Shown here: positions 1 to 12,597 of the stretch, one piece after another
How the letters are laid out: each line of letters begins with the position of its first letter
Position numbering within the stretch: the first letter of the stretch is position 1
Assembly (NCBI RefSeq): GCF_000264995.1
Contig: NW_006767435.1
Coordinates: forward strand, 2,601,208-2,665,207
Length of the DNA: 64,000 nucleotides
Reading direction: 5' to 3'
Origin: Punctularia strigosozonata HHB-11173 SS5
Lineage: Eukaryota > Basidiomycota > Agaricomycetes > Corticiales > Punctulariaceae
Notes under the pieces: generated by a model
The model's input: only the letters and a program-made list of their open reading frames with translations
What the model was told of the DNA's origin: nothing
The model's database searches: none
Position numbers and translations under genes: made by a program

Positions 1-88
1 AGGAGCTCCCAGACGCTCCTTCTATTCTTTCGGGGCTTCCTAGGAGCTCCATACATTCTTCTATCCTTTCGGGTCTCCTAGGGCCTCC
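1..88. repeat. Degenerate tandem repeat at window edge
   Basis: Two diverged copies of a roughly 30-base unit lie at 20-50 and 59-88. Both read through a pyrimidine-rich TTCTATYCTTTCGGG core and end in CCTAGG and GAGCTCC- or GGCCTCC-like palindromes. The tail of a third copy starts at base 1, so the array probably continues left of the window. No reading frame is supported here. It could be the edge of an old repeat element, but nothing identifies a family. Confidence 0.45.
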
Positions 89-206
89 GCACATTGCGCG
101 GCCTTCCTAGGCCGCTCCACTGGTCACGTGCCGGGCACCGAGGAGCCTCCCTCTCTCTCATTGGACCATCCCTTGTGTTGCTGATGGATTACTCAGCTAC
201 TATATA

Positions 207-336
207 GTCGCCTGTCGCACCAGGGAGCAACTCAGACTTGTTCTCTCAGTTGCTTCCCTGCCTTGTGCGACAGGTATGTGTATTCATCTCGTATCTCTGT
301 ATATATTCTCAGTTGCTTCCCTGCCTTGTGCGACAG
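207..336. repeat. 30-bp direct repeat with inverted partner
   Basis: The 30 bases at 244-273 recur exactly at 307-336, a 63-base period. Both copies end in TTGTGCGACAG. The stretch 210-235 is an imperfect reverse complement of the same unit, so a hairpin of about 25 base pairs with small gaps could form across 210-273. A TATATAG lies just upstream at 200-206. An old LTR fragment is possible, but no primer-binding site, terminal repeat pair or coding remnant is visible. From 337 to 1407 I see no gene that I can defend. Confidence 0.5.
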
Positions 337-1407
337 CGTCTCCACCGCCGTCCCGGGGGATCCGCGCCGCTCCTAGGAGCTCCAGCGCGTACTCTGACAT
401 TTGCGCACAAACAGAACCCATTTGGACGAATTATGCTATCCGTGGCGGAGAGGATAGATTACTCATCAGATGCGCAGCGAGTTCGTCAAATATACCTTCT
501 GCTCGTTCCATCATCCTTGAGTCCGTGGTTGGTATATGGCGTTGCCGCCGCTGCATCCATCTTCAGGCTCCGTGCCCAGTTTGATCCGATGAAAGTTGCC
601 ATTGTATGGGACTTGATAGCGTGGACTTCGAGCGGCCCGAAGATACGGTTCTACCAAGTACCGATGAATATGAGACCTACGAATGTCTGAGGGAACATCA
701 TACCTGCTGCAGTGCCGCGTCAGGTACGAAAACGTCGAGGAGATGCTCTCGAGGACTGCACCATAGTGCACTGGAGTTGATGCGAACTGTTCATCAGCTT
801 CTCAGACACAGGAATCACGTACCGTACACGCGCCAACGCAATGTTCATTCGCTCTTTGCGGCAAATTGCCTGCTCGCCCCATGGCTGGTCGTGTGATAGT
901 ATGCGACAGGCGCTGCAGGTCAGGGAGATGGCGTCGCGCACGTGTATTGTGCCCGATCGGCGCCGGATAGAGGAATTCAATCATTTCAGCAGATATATCG
1001 ATTAAATGAGTAATTCCGTCACCTCAGATCGCGGCCATTTCGATTCTGAGTGAGTCAATCCATCCTTATTCACTCATTCCCCGGCTTGACGGAACGGCTC
1101 ACTCCGAATGAATGAAATCACTAGCCGCAGTGTTACTGTTTCATGCGCAACACTATGCAGGCGCCAGCCACGGTTTACCACCAATCTTCGCGTCGCGTCT
1201 TGTAGCGACGTTATCTTGCCGCTCCTTCTGCTCGCCCAGGACTTGCCTGCAGCAGCCCTGTGACAATCATCAGTGTAATATTGCTATCCCCGTACCTCTG
1301 AAAGTATCCTTGAGGCATCATCACATCCGGGTTGCTTTGTTCTTGCTACAGTACTGTCTAGCCCTATACCCGTTGCCCCACAACACCTTTGAACAACTGC
1401 TTTCCAA

Positions 1408-3698
1408 ATGTCACGACATCATGGCTATGGCTACAAGCGACGCAAGACCACGGACGACTCCCCGTTGAACATGCGGTTCGATCGCATGATCGAGCAACTC
1501 TCGACGACCAGAGGAGCCGCAACTGACGCAGGAAGCTCAATCCAAAGCAAGAAGACGCGTCCTCGAGCGCGCAGCTCATCATCTGGGCCCTCTCACTCCT
1601 CATACGACGGTCCGAGGACGCCATCCGATCTACACGACGCGTTCGAGGTAGACGTTGACGATGGTCGGTCGAGTGGACGTTTGGGCGACGAGTTTGCGAT
1701 CATGAAGATGAAGAGCTCAGCGACCATAAGGCCCCGAAATGGCAGGAAAAGACGGCAAAGCTCGGGAGATCATGCATACGATGCCGATATACTGATCGAG
1801 GATGAAGATCTGGATACATGCACGATCGAGGTGCCACATATATGCGCTCCAATCTTGTCCCTGCTGAAGGAAGGAATGGATTGATCTTCTTCCAGGACGA
1901 AAGAGAGTTTCCCGGTTGGCTCCTTAGTACATTCAACTCGTTGCACCAGAACCATCCACTCCGTGCTTTGGGAAGCACTGAAGCCAACTCTCTGGCGTCT
2001 ATGCTACCGGAAACAGCTTCTGACCACTCGAGAGGTTTTCCAGGAAAGCAAACAAACGATACCGAACTGCATGAGGGAATCAATCAATCTTGCCCCCACT
2101 TGAACAGGCTTGCTCCCCCTTTCCGTTCGAAACTCGCCGCCGACGAACCTGTCTTCGCATTCATGCCGCCACCCACGGCGACCGTAGGCGTGGTTCCTAC
2201 GCCGCGCACACCAAGACTCGTGGAAGACATAAAAGAGCACGATACCACGATCTATGCTACCTCACCACCTGGATGCGCCACACCGTACAATTTTGTGACG
2301 CCGGGCCCATACGCTAGGCTAATCCAGCACCCCTCGGTGTCTAGTCCATATCCGCCTTCAGTCTCTCTTGCTGCGGTTGGACAGGGCCTATACCATTCAT
2401 CCCCGTCCAATCTCAATGCTCAAGTCACGGATCCGTTTGCCCGGCCGGGTCCGTACGCCAGACAAACACCATCTTCCGACCTTGCAACGCCTTCCTACCG
2501 AGGTCCTGGAAGGGTATCTCCCAGTTTCTCTCCTATACCGGGAAACTCTCGAGTGGAGACTACGATTCTAGCACTTCGTACTGATCGTCGTCCATTCTCG
2601 ACTGCCGTGTTTAACGGCGAAAGTTCCCCGTTTCTTGGACAGTTCCACGATGACCTTGACGGCGGTGGGGCTTACCGAGCCGATCACCATCCCGAGTGGT
2701 TCATCCACGACACACCGTCAGCGCCGAACAATATTCCTGCGTCGCCTAAACACTATCTGTCCCAACCTGCCACTCGCGACATCTACGTCAATGATCCAGT
2801 GCTCTATCATGCCGGGGAGGAAACGCATGTCAGAGCCGGCTCGCAAGACGAGTTCGCAGTGGAGGTCGACTACGATACATTGGACTTCGAATGGCGACCG
2901 CTCAAGAGGAAGAATGTCGATTCTCGTCGTTCATCTTCACCAACCCCCGAAACTTTCCTGACGCAATCACTCAAGGATCGTTCGGTGTTGGGGTACAGCG
3001 AGGTGGAATGGCCTACTCATCTGCGAGGCACTCGGCCCCATGGGCACATTGCTCGTATTCACCAGGCGAAGACTGTGGTATCTCTCACTCCCCCGTACGA
3101 TGAAGGGTTGGCAAGCTATGAGGGGGCCGGACCAGATATGACGCTGAATGTCTTCTACCAGAGTCATCATGACAGCCCGCCGCCGACCCTTCGTCAAATG
3201 CAACCTTCATCTGAGGAGCGGGTGCCTATCGCTACATCGTCGAGCTCCAGTCTTCGTAGTAACACGCCCGACGTGAATGAGGATCACACGGGATCGCCAT
3301 CGAATGCAAAAGAGCCCGCAGGTCCTGCGTTTGCTCCCGCACCAGGAGTGTATGTTTCACCTCTACGAACTCCCGCCACACAACCTCCACCAGCGACCCC
3401 TTCATTGAAAGCCGAGACTGATGAAGTGGAAACACCGAAGATGGTCTATACAAGTCTCCTTCGGCGCGGACGACACTCACATACTAATATTTTGCAGAAA
3501 CCGATATCGGCATTTGCCTGCCGACTGTCCGTCAATGGCGTCGTAGTTGATTCAACTACAGCAAGTGTTGGTCCCCTTGATGATGTTAGACTTCACCGTC
3601 AGCCCTCAACGGCTGTCATACGCCCGACACGCCAGGTATCACCACAGTCGGAAGACAGCATCGAATCATGGACAGAGGACGCGGGCATCATTCAGTAG
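1408..3698 (+). CDS. Ser/Pro-rich nuclear-type protein, function unknown
   Basis: I do not recognise this protein. The start at 1408 is followed within ten residues by a basic KRRK cluster that could be a nuclear localisation signal. Exon 1 (1408-1830) is rich in Ser, Arg and acidic residues. A 65-base intron at 1831-1895 (GTGCCA...TTCCAG) joins in phase 0 to a long second exon that begins DEREFPGWLL and runs to the TAG at 3696-3698. The second part is low in complexity, rich in Ser, Pro and Thr, with repeated PGPYAR segments and no catalytic motif. Two more introns are possible. 3444-3497 is in frame with a good branch point. 3698-3755 has a GTAAGT donor overlapping the stop and would move the end to 3777. 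It could be a transcription co-regulator, but this is only a guess from composition. Confidence 0.7.
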
Positions 3699-4186
3699 TA
3701 AGTGGTTAAGTGTGACTTTTTGTCTGTGAGGTGATACTGCAACGGCCGACGTCAGCGAAGATATCAACCGTGATTAAGTTGATGAACACCAGGAGATATC
3801 TGCCTCGGTAATCCATGCCTTTTCAGTGTCATAGTTCTACGTTGTACTTCTGGGACTTGTTCAGCGCCGTTGCCCCGCGCGCTCCCTTACAGTATGGGTG
3901 TTCATACAGACGGATCGCTTCGATGTCCCGAGTCCGGAATTGCACACTAGTTTATTCAAGTTACACCATCGTTATGGTAGAATCCAGATATGCTCCGAGG
4001 AGTAAGGAATGAAAATAAAAGACAGAAGATACGTGTTGATTCCCCGGCGACCGAACGTGCATGCAACACTGAAGTACCAACCTGGTCCGTATAGCACCGC
4101 CAGCAGTTTAAGGAATCCTAAGTACGAGCTCTCACTTTGCATCCAACCCAAGTCAACGGGCATTGATGACCCGGCTGTGTGTTTCA
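3699..4186. other. Convergent intergenic region
   Basis: This 490-base stretch separates the tail-to-tail ends of the unknown gene at 1408-3698 and SCY1. Apart from the possible 22-base last exon of the left gene (3756-3777) I see no gene or repeat in it. It presumably holds both 3' untranslated regions. Confidence 0.6.
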
Positions 4187-7100
4187 TCACTTCGACGCAG
4201 CCTTCTTCTGCTCTTTCAGCTTTTCGATCCTCTACAGTTATACTTGGATTTCAGTATTTCAACCATGTGCACCTGCGTCTCGCAGACATACCAGTCTCCT
4301 CTCCTCTTTCCTGCGTGCCATCTCCGCTGCTTTCTCCTCCTTCGTCATGTTGACTGTACTTGAGGAGTCCGCTGCCTCCGGTGGTGTAGGCGGAGCCGGG
4401 TTAGCAGCGCGAGCGGAAGATGCTATTTTACTGGCGGCTTTCTTGGCGGGAGGGGAAGCTTTCGGTTTCGACTGAGGTGTTGAGGGCATGAGGTACGAAG
4501 GTTCTGGGGGCGCTGCCCAAGGATCCGGAATTGCTTGTTGTTGAGTGCCAGTATCAACATCCTCCCACATGTCTAGGCCTCAACGTTACGCATCAGAAAA
4601 GCAGTCACACCGCTACGAAGAACCGGATCACCTGGCGTCGCCTGACTCCGCCCGCCATCCCCGACGGATACAACTTTCGCGTGTCCAATGGCCGGTGCAC
4701 TTTCGAAAACGGCTGTATGATGTCACAGGATTCTATGAGAAATAATAATCAGAAACAATCGATGGACGCACTCCAGTCGCCTTCATCAGCGTTGACGTCC
4801 ATTAAGTCGTCGTTGCCCCAGGCATTTGCACCGCTGTCGGAATCGGCGCTATCTGCCCATTCGGCGGCAAGCAGTTTGACTGGCACCTTACTTGAACCAA
4901 GCTGCATCCCCTTCGCCTTGGAAGAGTTCAGTGTATGAATCTCAGGAGGGGCCAGAGACGAAGTGGCTGGTGACGGCAAAGGCGCGGAGAAAGGTCGACT
5001 TGTCGGGGCTGAGCTACCTGGCATAGTCGCAGCAGGTATTAGTTGGTCCAAGGTGGTTGAGGCAATTCCGGTTTGCATATCGGAAGCGGCAAGCTATGCA
5101 ATTGAAGATTAGCACCGTCATCGAATACGTCCGCATTACTCACTTTCTTTCCCAAAGAGTTAATGGCCCATCCCGCCAATGCGCCCGCGGCTCCGGCAGC
5201 CGAGTTGACGAGCGTACTGTGACCGGGGATGCCAGTTGCTCCGTTGACTGGCACGGGTGCGTGTCCTTCCGGCGGGATTACAGTTTCCGGCTGGAACAAT
5301 ATCAGACGATAGCTGACATAAGACCAGACGGAAGGTCTAACCATTGTTGCTGCATGTTCCTCGAGCTTCTTAACAAAGAGTTCGATAGCCTTGAATGCTT
5401 GATCGCGGACCAATCTGTGTGATTCCGGGGGCATTAGATACATGGCGCACCAGCGGAAGCGAATCGTATACTTTTCCTTGTCGATCATGGACCCTGCTAC
5501 GTTCGGGATCACCTTGGTGGCAATCTCCTCAATGTCGAAACAATCGATCGACGCCATAAAGGCCATCAAACCAGCCACACGGGCGTGTACGAAGGGATCG
5601 CGCAGAGCGCGAACAAACGCTGGCACAAGAACCTTGCGCTTCGTGTGGTAACCGAGGGATGGAGCCAGACGTCCCATCAAAATGCAGGTATTGGTACGGA
5701 TTGAAGGCTCGGGGTCGGACTGCATTTTGGCGAGATGACGGAGAAGATCGTTATTCAGGATGCGCTCATTGAACTGCGGGTACATTCAGACCCACGCATA
5801 CTAATCACAGAAAATTTTCAATTACCTTTGGTGAGAGCAGAATAATAGACTTCACTGTTGCTTCACGGATGACAGCAACGGTATCCAGGAATCCAGTTTG
5901 CTGTTGGACAACGTGAGACGTGTGCGAACTACGGAGGCAGAACATGGCACATACGAGATTGGGCCATATTTTGTCTACAACGGTCTTCTTATCGAGTTTA
6001 TCACAATACTCAGATAAGTGCTCTAACAGAGCCATTCGCGTGCCACGATCTGGGCTAGCGTACAGCTTTACGAGGGGCGCGAGTATGATACCGGAGTAGT
6101 CATCAGGGGAGACATTCTTGCCGATCTGCAAGACGAGCGGGATAATTGCAGTAGCAGCCGCCCCACCATATTCAAGCGCTGAAACAAGTGATGGCAAGAC
6201 TTTATACGATGCGAATTCGGCCGGGAATGAGGACATAGATTCCTTCAGCGTCCTGTACGAGTGCCAGTTGAGTCTTACAACGTCTGCTATCCGTGTGTTA
6301 ACCCACTGCACCTTAGAAAAGTGGATTTCTCCGCTTCGCTGCTCAACGCAAAATTGTCGAGACCGGCGCAAACTTTCACCAGTCGATTGTTCATAAAAAA
6401 GCCGGCCCCTTCAGTACCCGTTTCTGCCATACCAATTTCGAGGAAGCCCTTGGTCGATAGTCGGGATTTGGGACTCGGGTTCAATAGTCGTTTGAACGAA
6501 GGGAAAACCGATGTAGGGATGGCACCCCGCGACGACGGGGAGGGAGGTGGATGAGGCGGATTGAAGGTGGCCGGAGGCGGCTGATCTTGGTTGAAAACCG
6601 CGTGAAGAAGCAGCCCAAAAGCATACGCATCTGCAACTGCTGGGTTGTGCCTACGGATGGTATTAGCCTTCGGGACCAAGAAAACTCGAGGATGAGGAAC
6701 TATGATCACGTACTCCTTCAAAGCGGACCACCCACCTTTCCTCACTTCTGGGGGCATGTGCTCAAAGGTGCCAGGCAAGAGACTGCCCATGTTCTGCATC
6801 GTACTCTGAGTGGTTGAATGCTTGTCGTCGACACACGACGTACATAGAGTACCGCGGCCTCATCCTGAGGGTTGCTCAGAAGCTCGAAGCCTCCAAGCTT
6901 CCATTCCCCAGATGGCGAGATGAAGATGGAATTGGGGCATATGTTTCCGTGTGTGGACGAGGCCGCATCATTCACGAACGCCAAAGCTACCTAAGCGGAG
7001 AGAAATCAGCGCGGCGGAACACAGTGTATGAAGCGACTCACAGATATCCGATGCAAGCCCCATAGAAGCCAATCTTCCTTCTCCACGACCCCTTTACCCC

Positions 7101-7516
7101 TCCACGAGGAGAGAGCAGCAGATAGAGGTTGGACCCTTTCCGTCATGATGAAGATCGTAGTCTCCGTCTCGACCACGTCCAGAAACTTCAGAACATCAGG
7201 ATGCCGCACAGTCCGCAGCTTGCGCAAGGCATTCTTCGCGAGGGGCAAGAGGTTGCGTTTTGTGCCGTCGAATTCAAAGACAGATGCTGGCGAGGAGTCA
7301 TCCTAACGACAACAGGTATGTATCCCTCCATCAACGCGATGCTAGCAGGCGGTCCGAATGCTGTGACCGCACCCGCTTCACGGCGTCGTATAGGTTCCAT
7401 ATCGACTTATTATCGTAAGCATTGATGCGTTGGCCAAGCGTGAACGGAAGGTTGAGACCCGATTTCTGAACAAGGGAAGATACGGCTGCCGAGCCAAGAG
7501 TTCGCAAATAGTCCAT
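4187..7516 (-). CDS. SCY1: Scy1/SCYL1-like pseudokinase (Cex1 family)
   Basis: The protein starts MDYLRTLGSAAVSSLVQKSG at 7516 and is about 900 residues after removing some ten introns. Order of parts: an N-terminal kinase-like domain, including RHPDVLKFLDVVETE, NICPNSIFISPSGEWKLGG and a degenerate PPE segment; an all-helical HEAT-type region (KVLPSLVSALEYG, DPEPSIRTNTCILMGRLAPS, LVRDQAFKAIELF); an acidic Trp-containing tail; and a C-terminal basic coiled coil (KEEKAAEMARRKEERR, then EKLKEQKKAASK and stop). The HRD and DFG catalytic motifs are absent, as is usual in this pseudokinase family. Family members act in Golgi/COPI traffic and, in yeast (Cex1), in tRNA export. The last exon is reached by an intron just upstream of 4250. 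The gene is head to head with MED14, whose start lies 157 bases away. Confidence 0.9.
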
Positions 7517-7673
7517 TGTGGCCTTTGGACAGGCTGAGACAAAGCCGCGGCGTCACTGTCTCACCGTCGGAGTCAACCGACCTTCAAACCGATTTCCCTA
7601 CGCATCCACTGTCTTGCCTCATCTTGGAGTCGCAGCCCTCCAACAAGCTGCAAAACGATCACAATCTGGCGGA
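7517..7673. promoter_or_regulatory. Short bidirectional promoter SCY1/MED14
   Basis: Only 157 bases separate the start codons of SCY1 (minus) and MED14 (plus), so both promoters and both 5' leaders must share or overlap this stretch. No convincing TATA box is visible. A plus-strand reading frame is open across it from 7518, but using that Met would put the two start codons next to each other, so I prefer the Met at 7674 for MED14. Confidence 0.5.
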
Positions 7674-10600
7674 ATGGCCGTCAAGCTAGAGGATCTCGGG
7701 TCGAAACCACTGTATCAAAACGGCGTTCACACCAACGGAGCACTCGACGATGAACCGTCTGTCGAGCAGCTGGAACACGAGCTCCCTGTCGTGTACGACG
7801 GACAAATTCCCTTGGGCGAGCTCTTGTCGCGTGTTGTTCAGGCCATATACGCGGAACTTTCTGAGATGGCAGAGACGTATAGCTCATCTGTTGCCACACT
7901 CGCTAGAGTCATGCTCAAGTTGACCGCAGGATGCCAAGTTCGTCAGACAACGAACGGAAGCGTACGCTCGCCGAGTTTGTTGTCCGGCACAAGAAGCAGG
8001 TCGCGAAACTGTACGCGTTGGCGAAGTGGGCACGGGATGCAGATACGGTGCAGAAGTGCATGGTTTGTGTAGATAAGGCATGTCTGTACATACTGCTGTC
8101 TGATCGCCACGCAACCCAGAACATCACCGCGTTCCTCATGGATCAGAATCGACAGTTCGAGGATGCCGTGCACGGTCTGACTTGGGCAAAGGAGAGCCTT
8201 GACTCTGCCAGGTATTCTACGCGGTCTCTTGTTTCGTGCGGCTTTTTAATCCTTCGCACAGACTTCGAAATCACGATATACTTACATCTCTGGACGTTCT
8301 GACCACCGGAAGCTATCAGCGTCTACCTACTGCCATCAAGGTCTGTCTTTCACCACATCGTCCTATAACGGTTCTTCATGGCAACACCAGAAATTCATCA
8401 TCCCTGAACCACCATTGACGGATGCTCAAGTAGCCAAGACACTGTCCGACATCGAGGATGTCATTCGCTATCGTCTACGTATGTCGGAAGTTATCCCGCC
8501 GGATATGTGGAAATACCGCATAGGTACGTCCTTTCAGCGATTGTTAACACTTGTCTATTAATGCTATGCAGCGGATGGACGCGTATTCTTTACCGTTCCT
8601 GGGCGTTTTGAATCGTCTCTATGTTTGGAAGGTGCGATGCAGGACGATCGGTGGTTCTTCGTGCATGCGGAATTCTTGTTCGGTATCGGTGGAGACGTCA
8701 CGGGCATACAAGGTGAGCATGAAATTGTTACGACCTCCTCTTGACAGGCCTCATATACTGCCAGATTTTCCCCGGGAACCGACCGGTATCATGAAGCGAC
8801 ATTTGACCGACGAAGCGAACTCGCGATTAACCTTCTACAGTCTGCCGCCGGTTGGTTATACTCCGGAAGGAGTAGAACTTCCTCCTACTCCCGAATTACC
8901 ACCAGGAACTGTTGATGCCCCTTTGGTCCGGCTGTTCAACTTCCTTCGTGAGGATCTTTTCTCGTCGCTTTCCAGGAGTCTCACCATTTGCAGAGATGAT
9001 GTCGATGTCGTATCAGTTGGAAATTCTATGGTTCCAGGTAAGAAACTTCAAATTGACGACGTTACGTCTGTGCTAATCGGATCCGAAGGCAGAAAGAATA
9101 CGCGCTTTAGGCTGGGCTGAATTCCTTAAGGTGGACATGAATCACGATCGGAAAGGATTCAAAGCTTCTTACTGGATGTATGTTTCCTTGTCTCCATGAT
9201 ATTACAACGCTAATGCATGGCAAAGACGAAAGTCGCCACAGGTCCCACCTGGGCGAGCAGCTCGGAATAAACTACCGTTGCTCGGTGGAACACTAAGCAT
9301 TGACATAGTTGAAACAACCGCGACAGAGGGGGCTAGGTGGTCGCCTGAAGTTCGAGTTCTTAATGAGTTGGCCGAGACCTCGAAACTTGGCGGCCTGCAT
9401 CCTTCTGATCAAGTGGAGAATCTACAATTCCGTGTGATGTGGGAACCTATGAAAGGGGCGCTTGCCGCGGTAGTAAGCCCTGAAGAACTCGCGGTATCTG
9501 AGGAAGACCTTGCAATAGTATGCACAGCGCTTCATTCAGTTCCTTGAGATAATATTAACGTGGCTTCACAGAAATCGGATCACCTGGATTTCGAAGCCTT
9601 GCTTCGCAAAGTAATCAGGAAACATACGGATGGCGTTTTGCGGTTTTATCAGAACCAGTTGCAATACGGCCATACGGTGTACTCGCCCTTAGGCGTCGTA
9701 AACTTCGTCGAAGATGGTAATGACCCGCGTCGAGAGAAGGGATGATCTATATTCACATCGTCATACGTTAGATGGCATCCCTGCCCTTCATGTGCATATG
9801 TGCGTGGACGAGGTGGTGATAATCACTATCGACCCGCGTACTGGTCGGCTTAACATGCGCGACACCGGCGACCTTGCGGCTGCGGGACGTGGTCCAAGAT
9901 TCACGGCCATTACTGCAAGACTCAATGAGAACCCGGAGGTTCTATACGATGCCTTGTCCAGGTTGCGCCTTCAGGTATGGAAACGTGAATACAGTTCCTT
10001 GCTGCGATCATCAACGTCCCATGTATAGACGATCGTCGAACTAGCAGAGCAGAAGGCCAACTATCTCGGTTTGCAGAGTTTCCGCGTCCGCAACTTCCCG
10101 AAAGAAGGTAGTCTGCAATCAGAATGTTGCTGTCGTCAAATCAATAATATTATCTCCCACAGAAATTGCCAAACTTGGACCTGCCACTCGTGGAGTGCTA
10201 TATATACAACTCGCTGGCTCGTTGAACCATTATCTCGTCATCGTCATCACGGACTACGAGTTCCGCTTTGCCCTCATTCAGGTTATGGTCATGGCGGATA
10301 CGATGTATCGCAATCTAGTCATAGTCGATATCGGCTGGCTCGACGTGAAACAGACGGCCGAAGGGGAGGTTCAAATCGACGTGGTCGACTCCCCTGAACT
10401 TCTCAATGCTCAGGCCCAGATGCCACGAACCGATCCTGGTCCTTCTACACCGAGATCTCGAGCCCGGTACGCGATCTATTCTGGTCCGAAGTCCAGCATT
10501 ATTCAAGCCGTCACAGGTTTGATTTGGAAACTTCTCTTCTTCGGGAGCTCCACGCGTTCTGCTGGTAAAGCCATCGAAGTGACCTCGCGTTCAAGCTTGC

Positions 10601-11938
10601 TAACTTAGCGCCACAGTGCCCGTGTCGCTTATTTCACCGTCGAAAAGCAGTTCAAGACCCGCTTGATACCCTTCAGGAAGGTCAGAGTAAACCCCAAACA
10701 AGTTCCTGGTCCCGACTTTGTACATCATGCACATTCCACCCTCGCACATTCCGTCGAGGCGCTTTGTGTCCAGGCATCCGATATACTGTCGGGAGCGCCA
10801 GCGGTAGAGGCCGCGATGCCCAACATCCGAGTGGTGCCAATCAACTGGTGGTCTGGACAGAAGACGCAGGTGGTGACGTGCGTTAAGCTCAAGTATGTCC
10901 AACAACCAGTCGGTAAATCGGCCGGAACGAGTACCGTCATACGCCTCTCGAAACGCATTATCTACGACACGGCACAGGCGGTGGTTTCCTTCCTGTCCAA
11001 TGATGTTGACAAATGCGTGGATGAGTTCGTGCAAGAGTGGGCAAGAGTTTCGAAAATGGTCGTTATTGCCCGTGAAGGTATGTCCTTTCCAGCCTAATCA
11101 TAACAATCGTGCTCATGATAGCGTGCAGTAGCTCAAATGTCCACCAAGAACATGTGGGATGATGTTCGCCTACTCTCGTTTGATTTACAGAATGTCGAGT
11201 TTACATATGCAGGGGTTAGTATCTCCTCTGTTTCATCGCGACGTCCCTGATATTTTGATCCAATTGCAGAACTACAGCCTGTCCATCACATGCACCGACC
11301 AGCTCGCGCCGCAAGGCGGATCGTACAGAATCCGATTTTCGCGGTCTATCGCTGGGCACGACGGCCAAAATCCGCATGAAGCCGTGGAACCTTTCATGTG
11401 TCAGATCCTGCAACATGGGAAGCTAGGACCCTCATTGCATCGCTTGGTTCGGCTCCTTCGGGAAACGCTACCCATGGCGATCTTGATGGAGGAGATAAAA
11501 CAGATGGCGGCGGAGGCACACGTGGTCATCGACGTGTTTCCCAAGGCCGCTGCCTGGTATCGGATACTCTACGGCGATTTCAGGTTGGTCACCTCAATAA
11601 CCGCATCCGATATCACTGCTTACAGACGCCAAAGACACGCTCTCGATTTCAGGTTGCTACGCGGTCAGAGGGTCGTCGTTCTCGACGGATCACATTCCCT
11701 GTTTACTCACGCGTCCGAGGCCAAGGTTCCGCCAGATGGGAAACTCGGTCTACGCGCTATACCCAGCTTCAAGCAAAACACCCTAGACACCGTCAAAGAG
11801 GTTGCTGCCGACTTGTCCGCCCCACCGGTACCCTTAGACATCGGAATCCTCTGCGAAACATCTGTGGTTGGAGCAATCGGGAGGGCGCTGCATAAGAGGG
11901 TGTTGCAGATCTTCAAGGATGCCAAATCAACAGGATAA
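7674..11938 (+). CDS. MED14: Mediator complex subunit 14 (Rgr1)
   Basis: MED14 is the architectural backbone that ties the head, middle and tail of Mediator, the coactivator bridging activators and RNA polymerase II. The N-terminal MED14 domain is clear after splicing: PLGELLSRVVQAIYAEL, then KRTLAEFVVRHKKQ, KLYALAKWARDADTVQKCM, FEDAVHGLTWAKESLDSAR, NHDILTSLDVLTTGSYQRLP and DIEDVIRYRLRMSEVIP. The rest follows through many short exons (for example DFPREPTGIMKRHLTDEA, IRALGWAEFLKVDM, QLAGSLNHYLVIVITDYEF) to the stop at 11938. Roughly 17 introns give about 1,100 residues. The first intron is 7877-7929 (GTATAG donor). I chose the start at 7674 because it leaves room for a promoter shared with SCY1. 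The Mediator subunit MED12 lies 2.5 kb downstream. Confidence 0.93.
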
Positions 11939-12597
11939 ATCATTGACTGGCTGCAATCCGGCCTCGTTGCCTCTTAGTGTGGATATGACGCACATGATTC
12001 CATACCTCGTGCCTCCCGCATCATCACCACTACAATATCAAGAACCTCAAGCACATGATTCATCCCACGTAGTACCTACCAGACGCAAACGTGGATCGTG
12101 CTGCATGCCTATATATATCACCAAACCATGTGCCGTTCGCGCGCGCGGGTCTCTTCTAGACAAGATGGCCTATTCATCCTATCCAGTCATCGCTCTACGA
12201 GTCAAAGGAGCCATGACTCAACAATCCGCATGCTTGCGCTCAGCTTGCCTGGGGTTGCTTCGAATGGCAGCTCATCGTTGACAGCCAACGTGCGCGGCGA
12301 GAGCAGCACCCGATCCGATCAACTCGCTGTCGTATAATCGTCTGTCTGAAATCGTCGATGTTACTGCATGCATCGCGGTGTGGTCGGGTCCCGACGTCGG
12401 TAGTTCAACGGATGCGATAGAACTTGCTAACACGTAATGCGTGTTGTAAGCAACCTCGGCGGGAGGACTGCCCCGATGTCCCGTGTGACGAGTTGAATCT
12501 CTCTTAAACCGATGCATATCGCATACCTATCTATAACACAAAGCAGGCAAGACGCCGAGCGCTACCGTGTTCAAATCCCCTTCGACCACTGGTCTGT
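11939..12597 (+). other. Intergenic region after MED14
   Basis: About 660 bases with no supportable gene. Reading frames of up to 137 codons run through it but look like extensions or shadows, with no plausible splice partners. A TATATAT stretch near 12111 lies far upstream of the next gene. Confidence 0.5.

Noticed and set aside
1-340. Solo LTR of a retrotransposon
   Set aside because: A TATA-like string and repeats are suggestive, but there is no terminal TG/CA pair, target duplication or coding remnant in the window, so no family can be named.
511-984. Overlapping frames of 60-96 codons on both strands
   Set aside because: None has a domain, and no splice signals link them into a consistent gene.
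12545-12595. tRNA-like segment with GTTCAAATCC
   Set aside because: The T-loop-like string is there, but neither the T stem nor an acceptor or anticodon stem can be paired around it.
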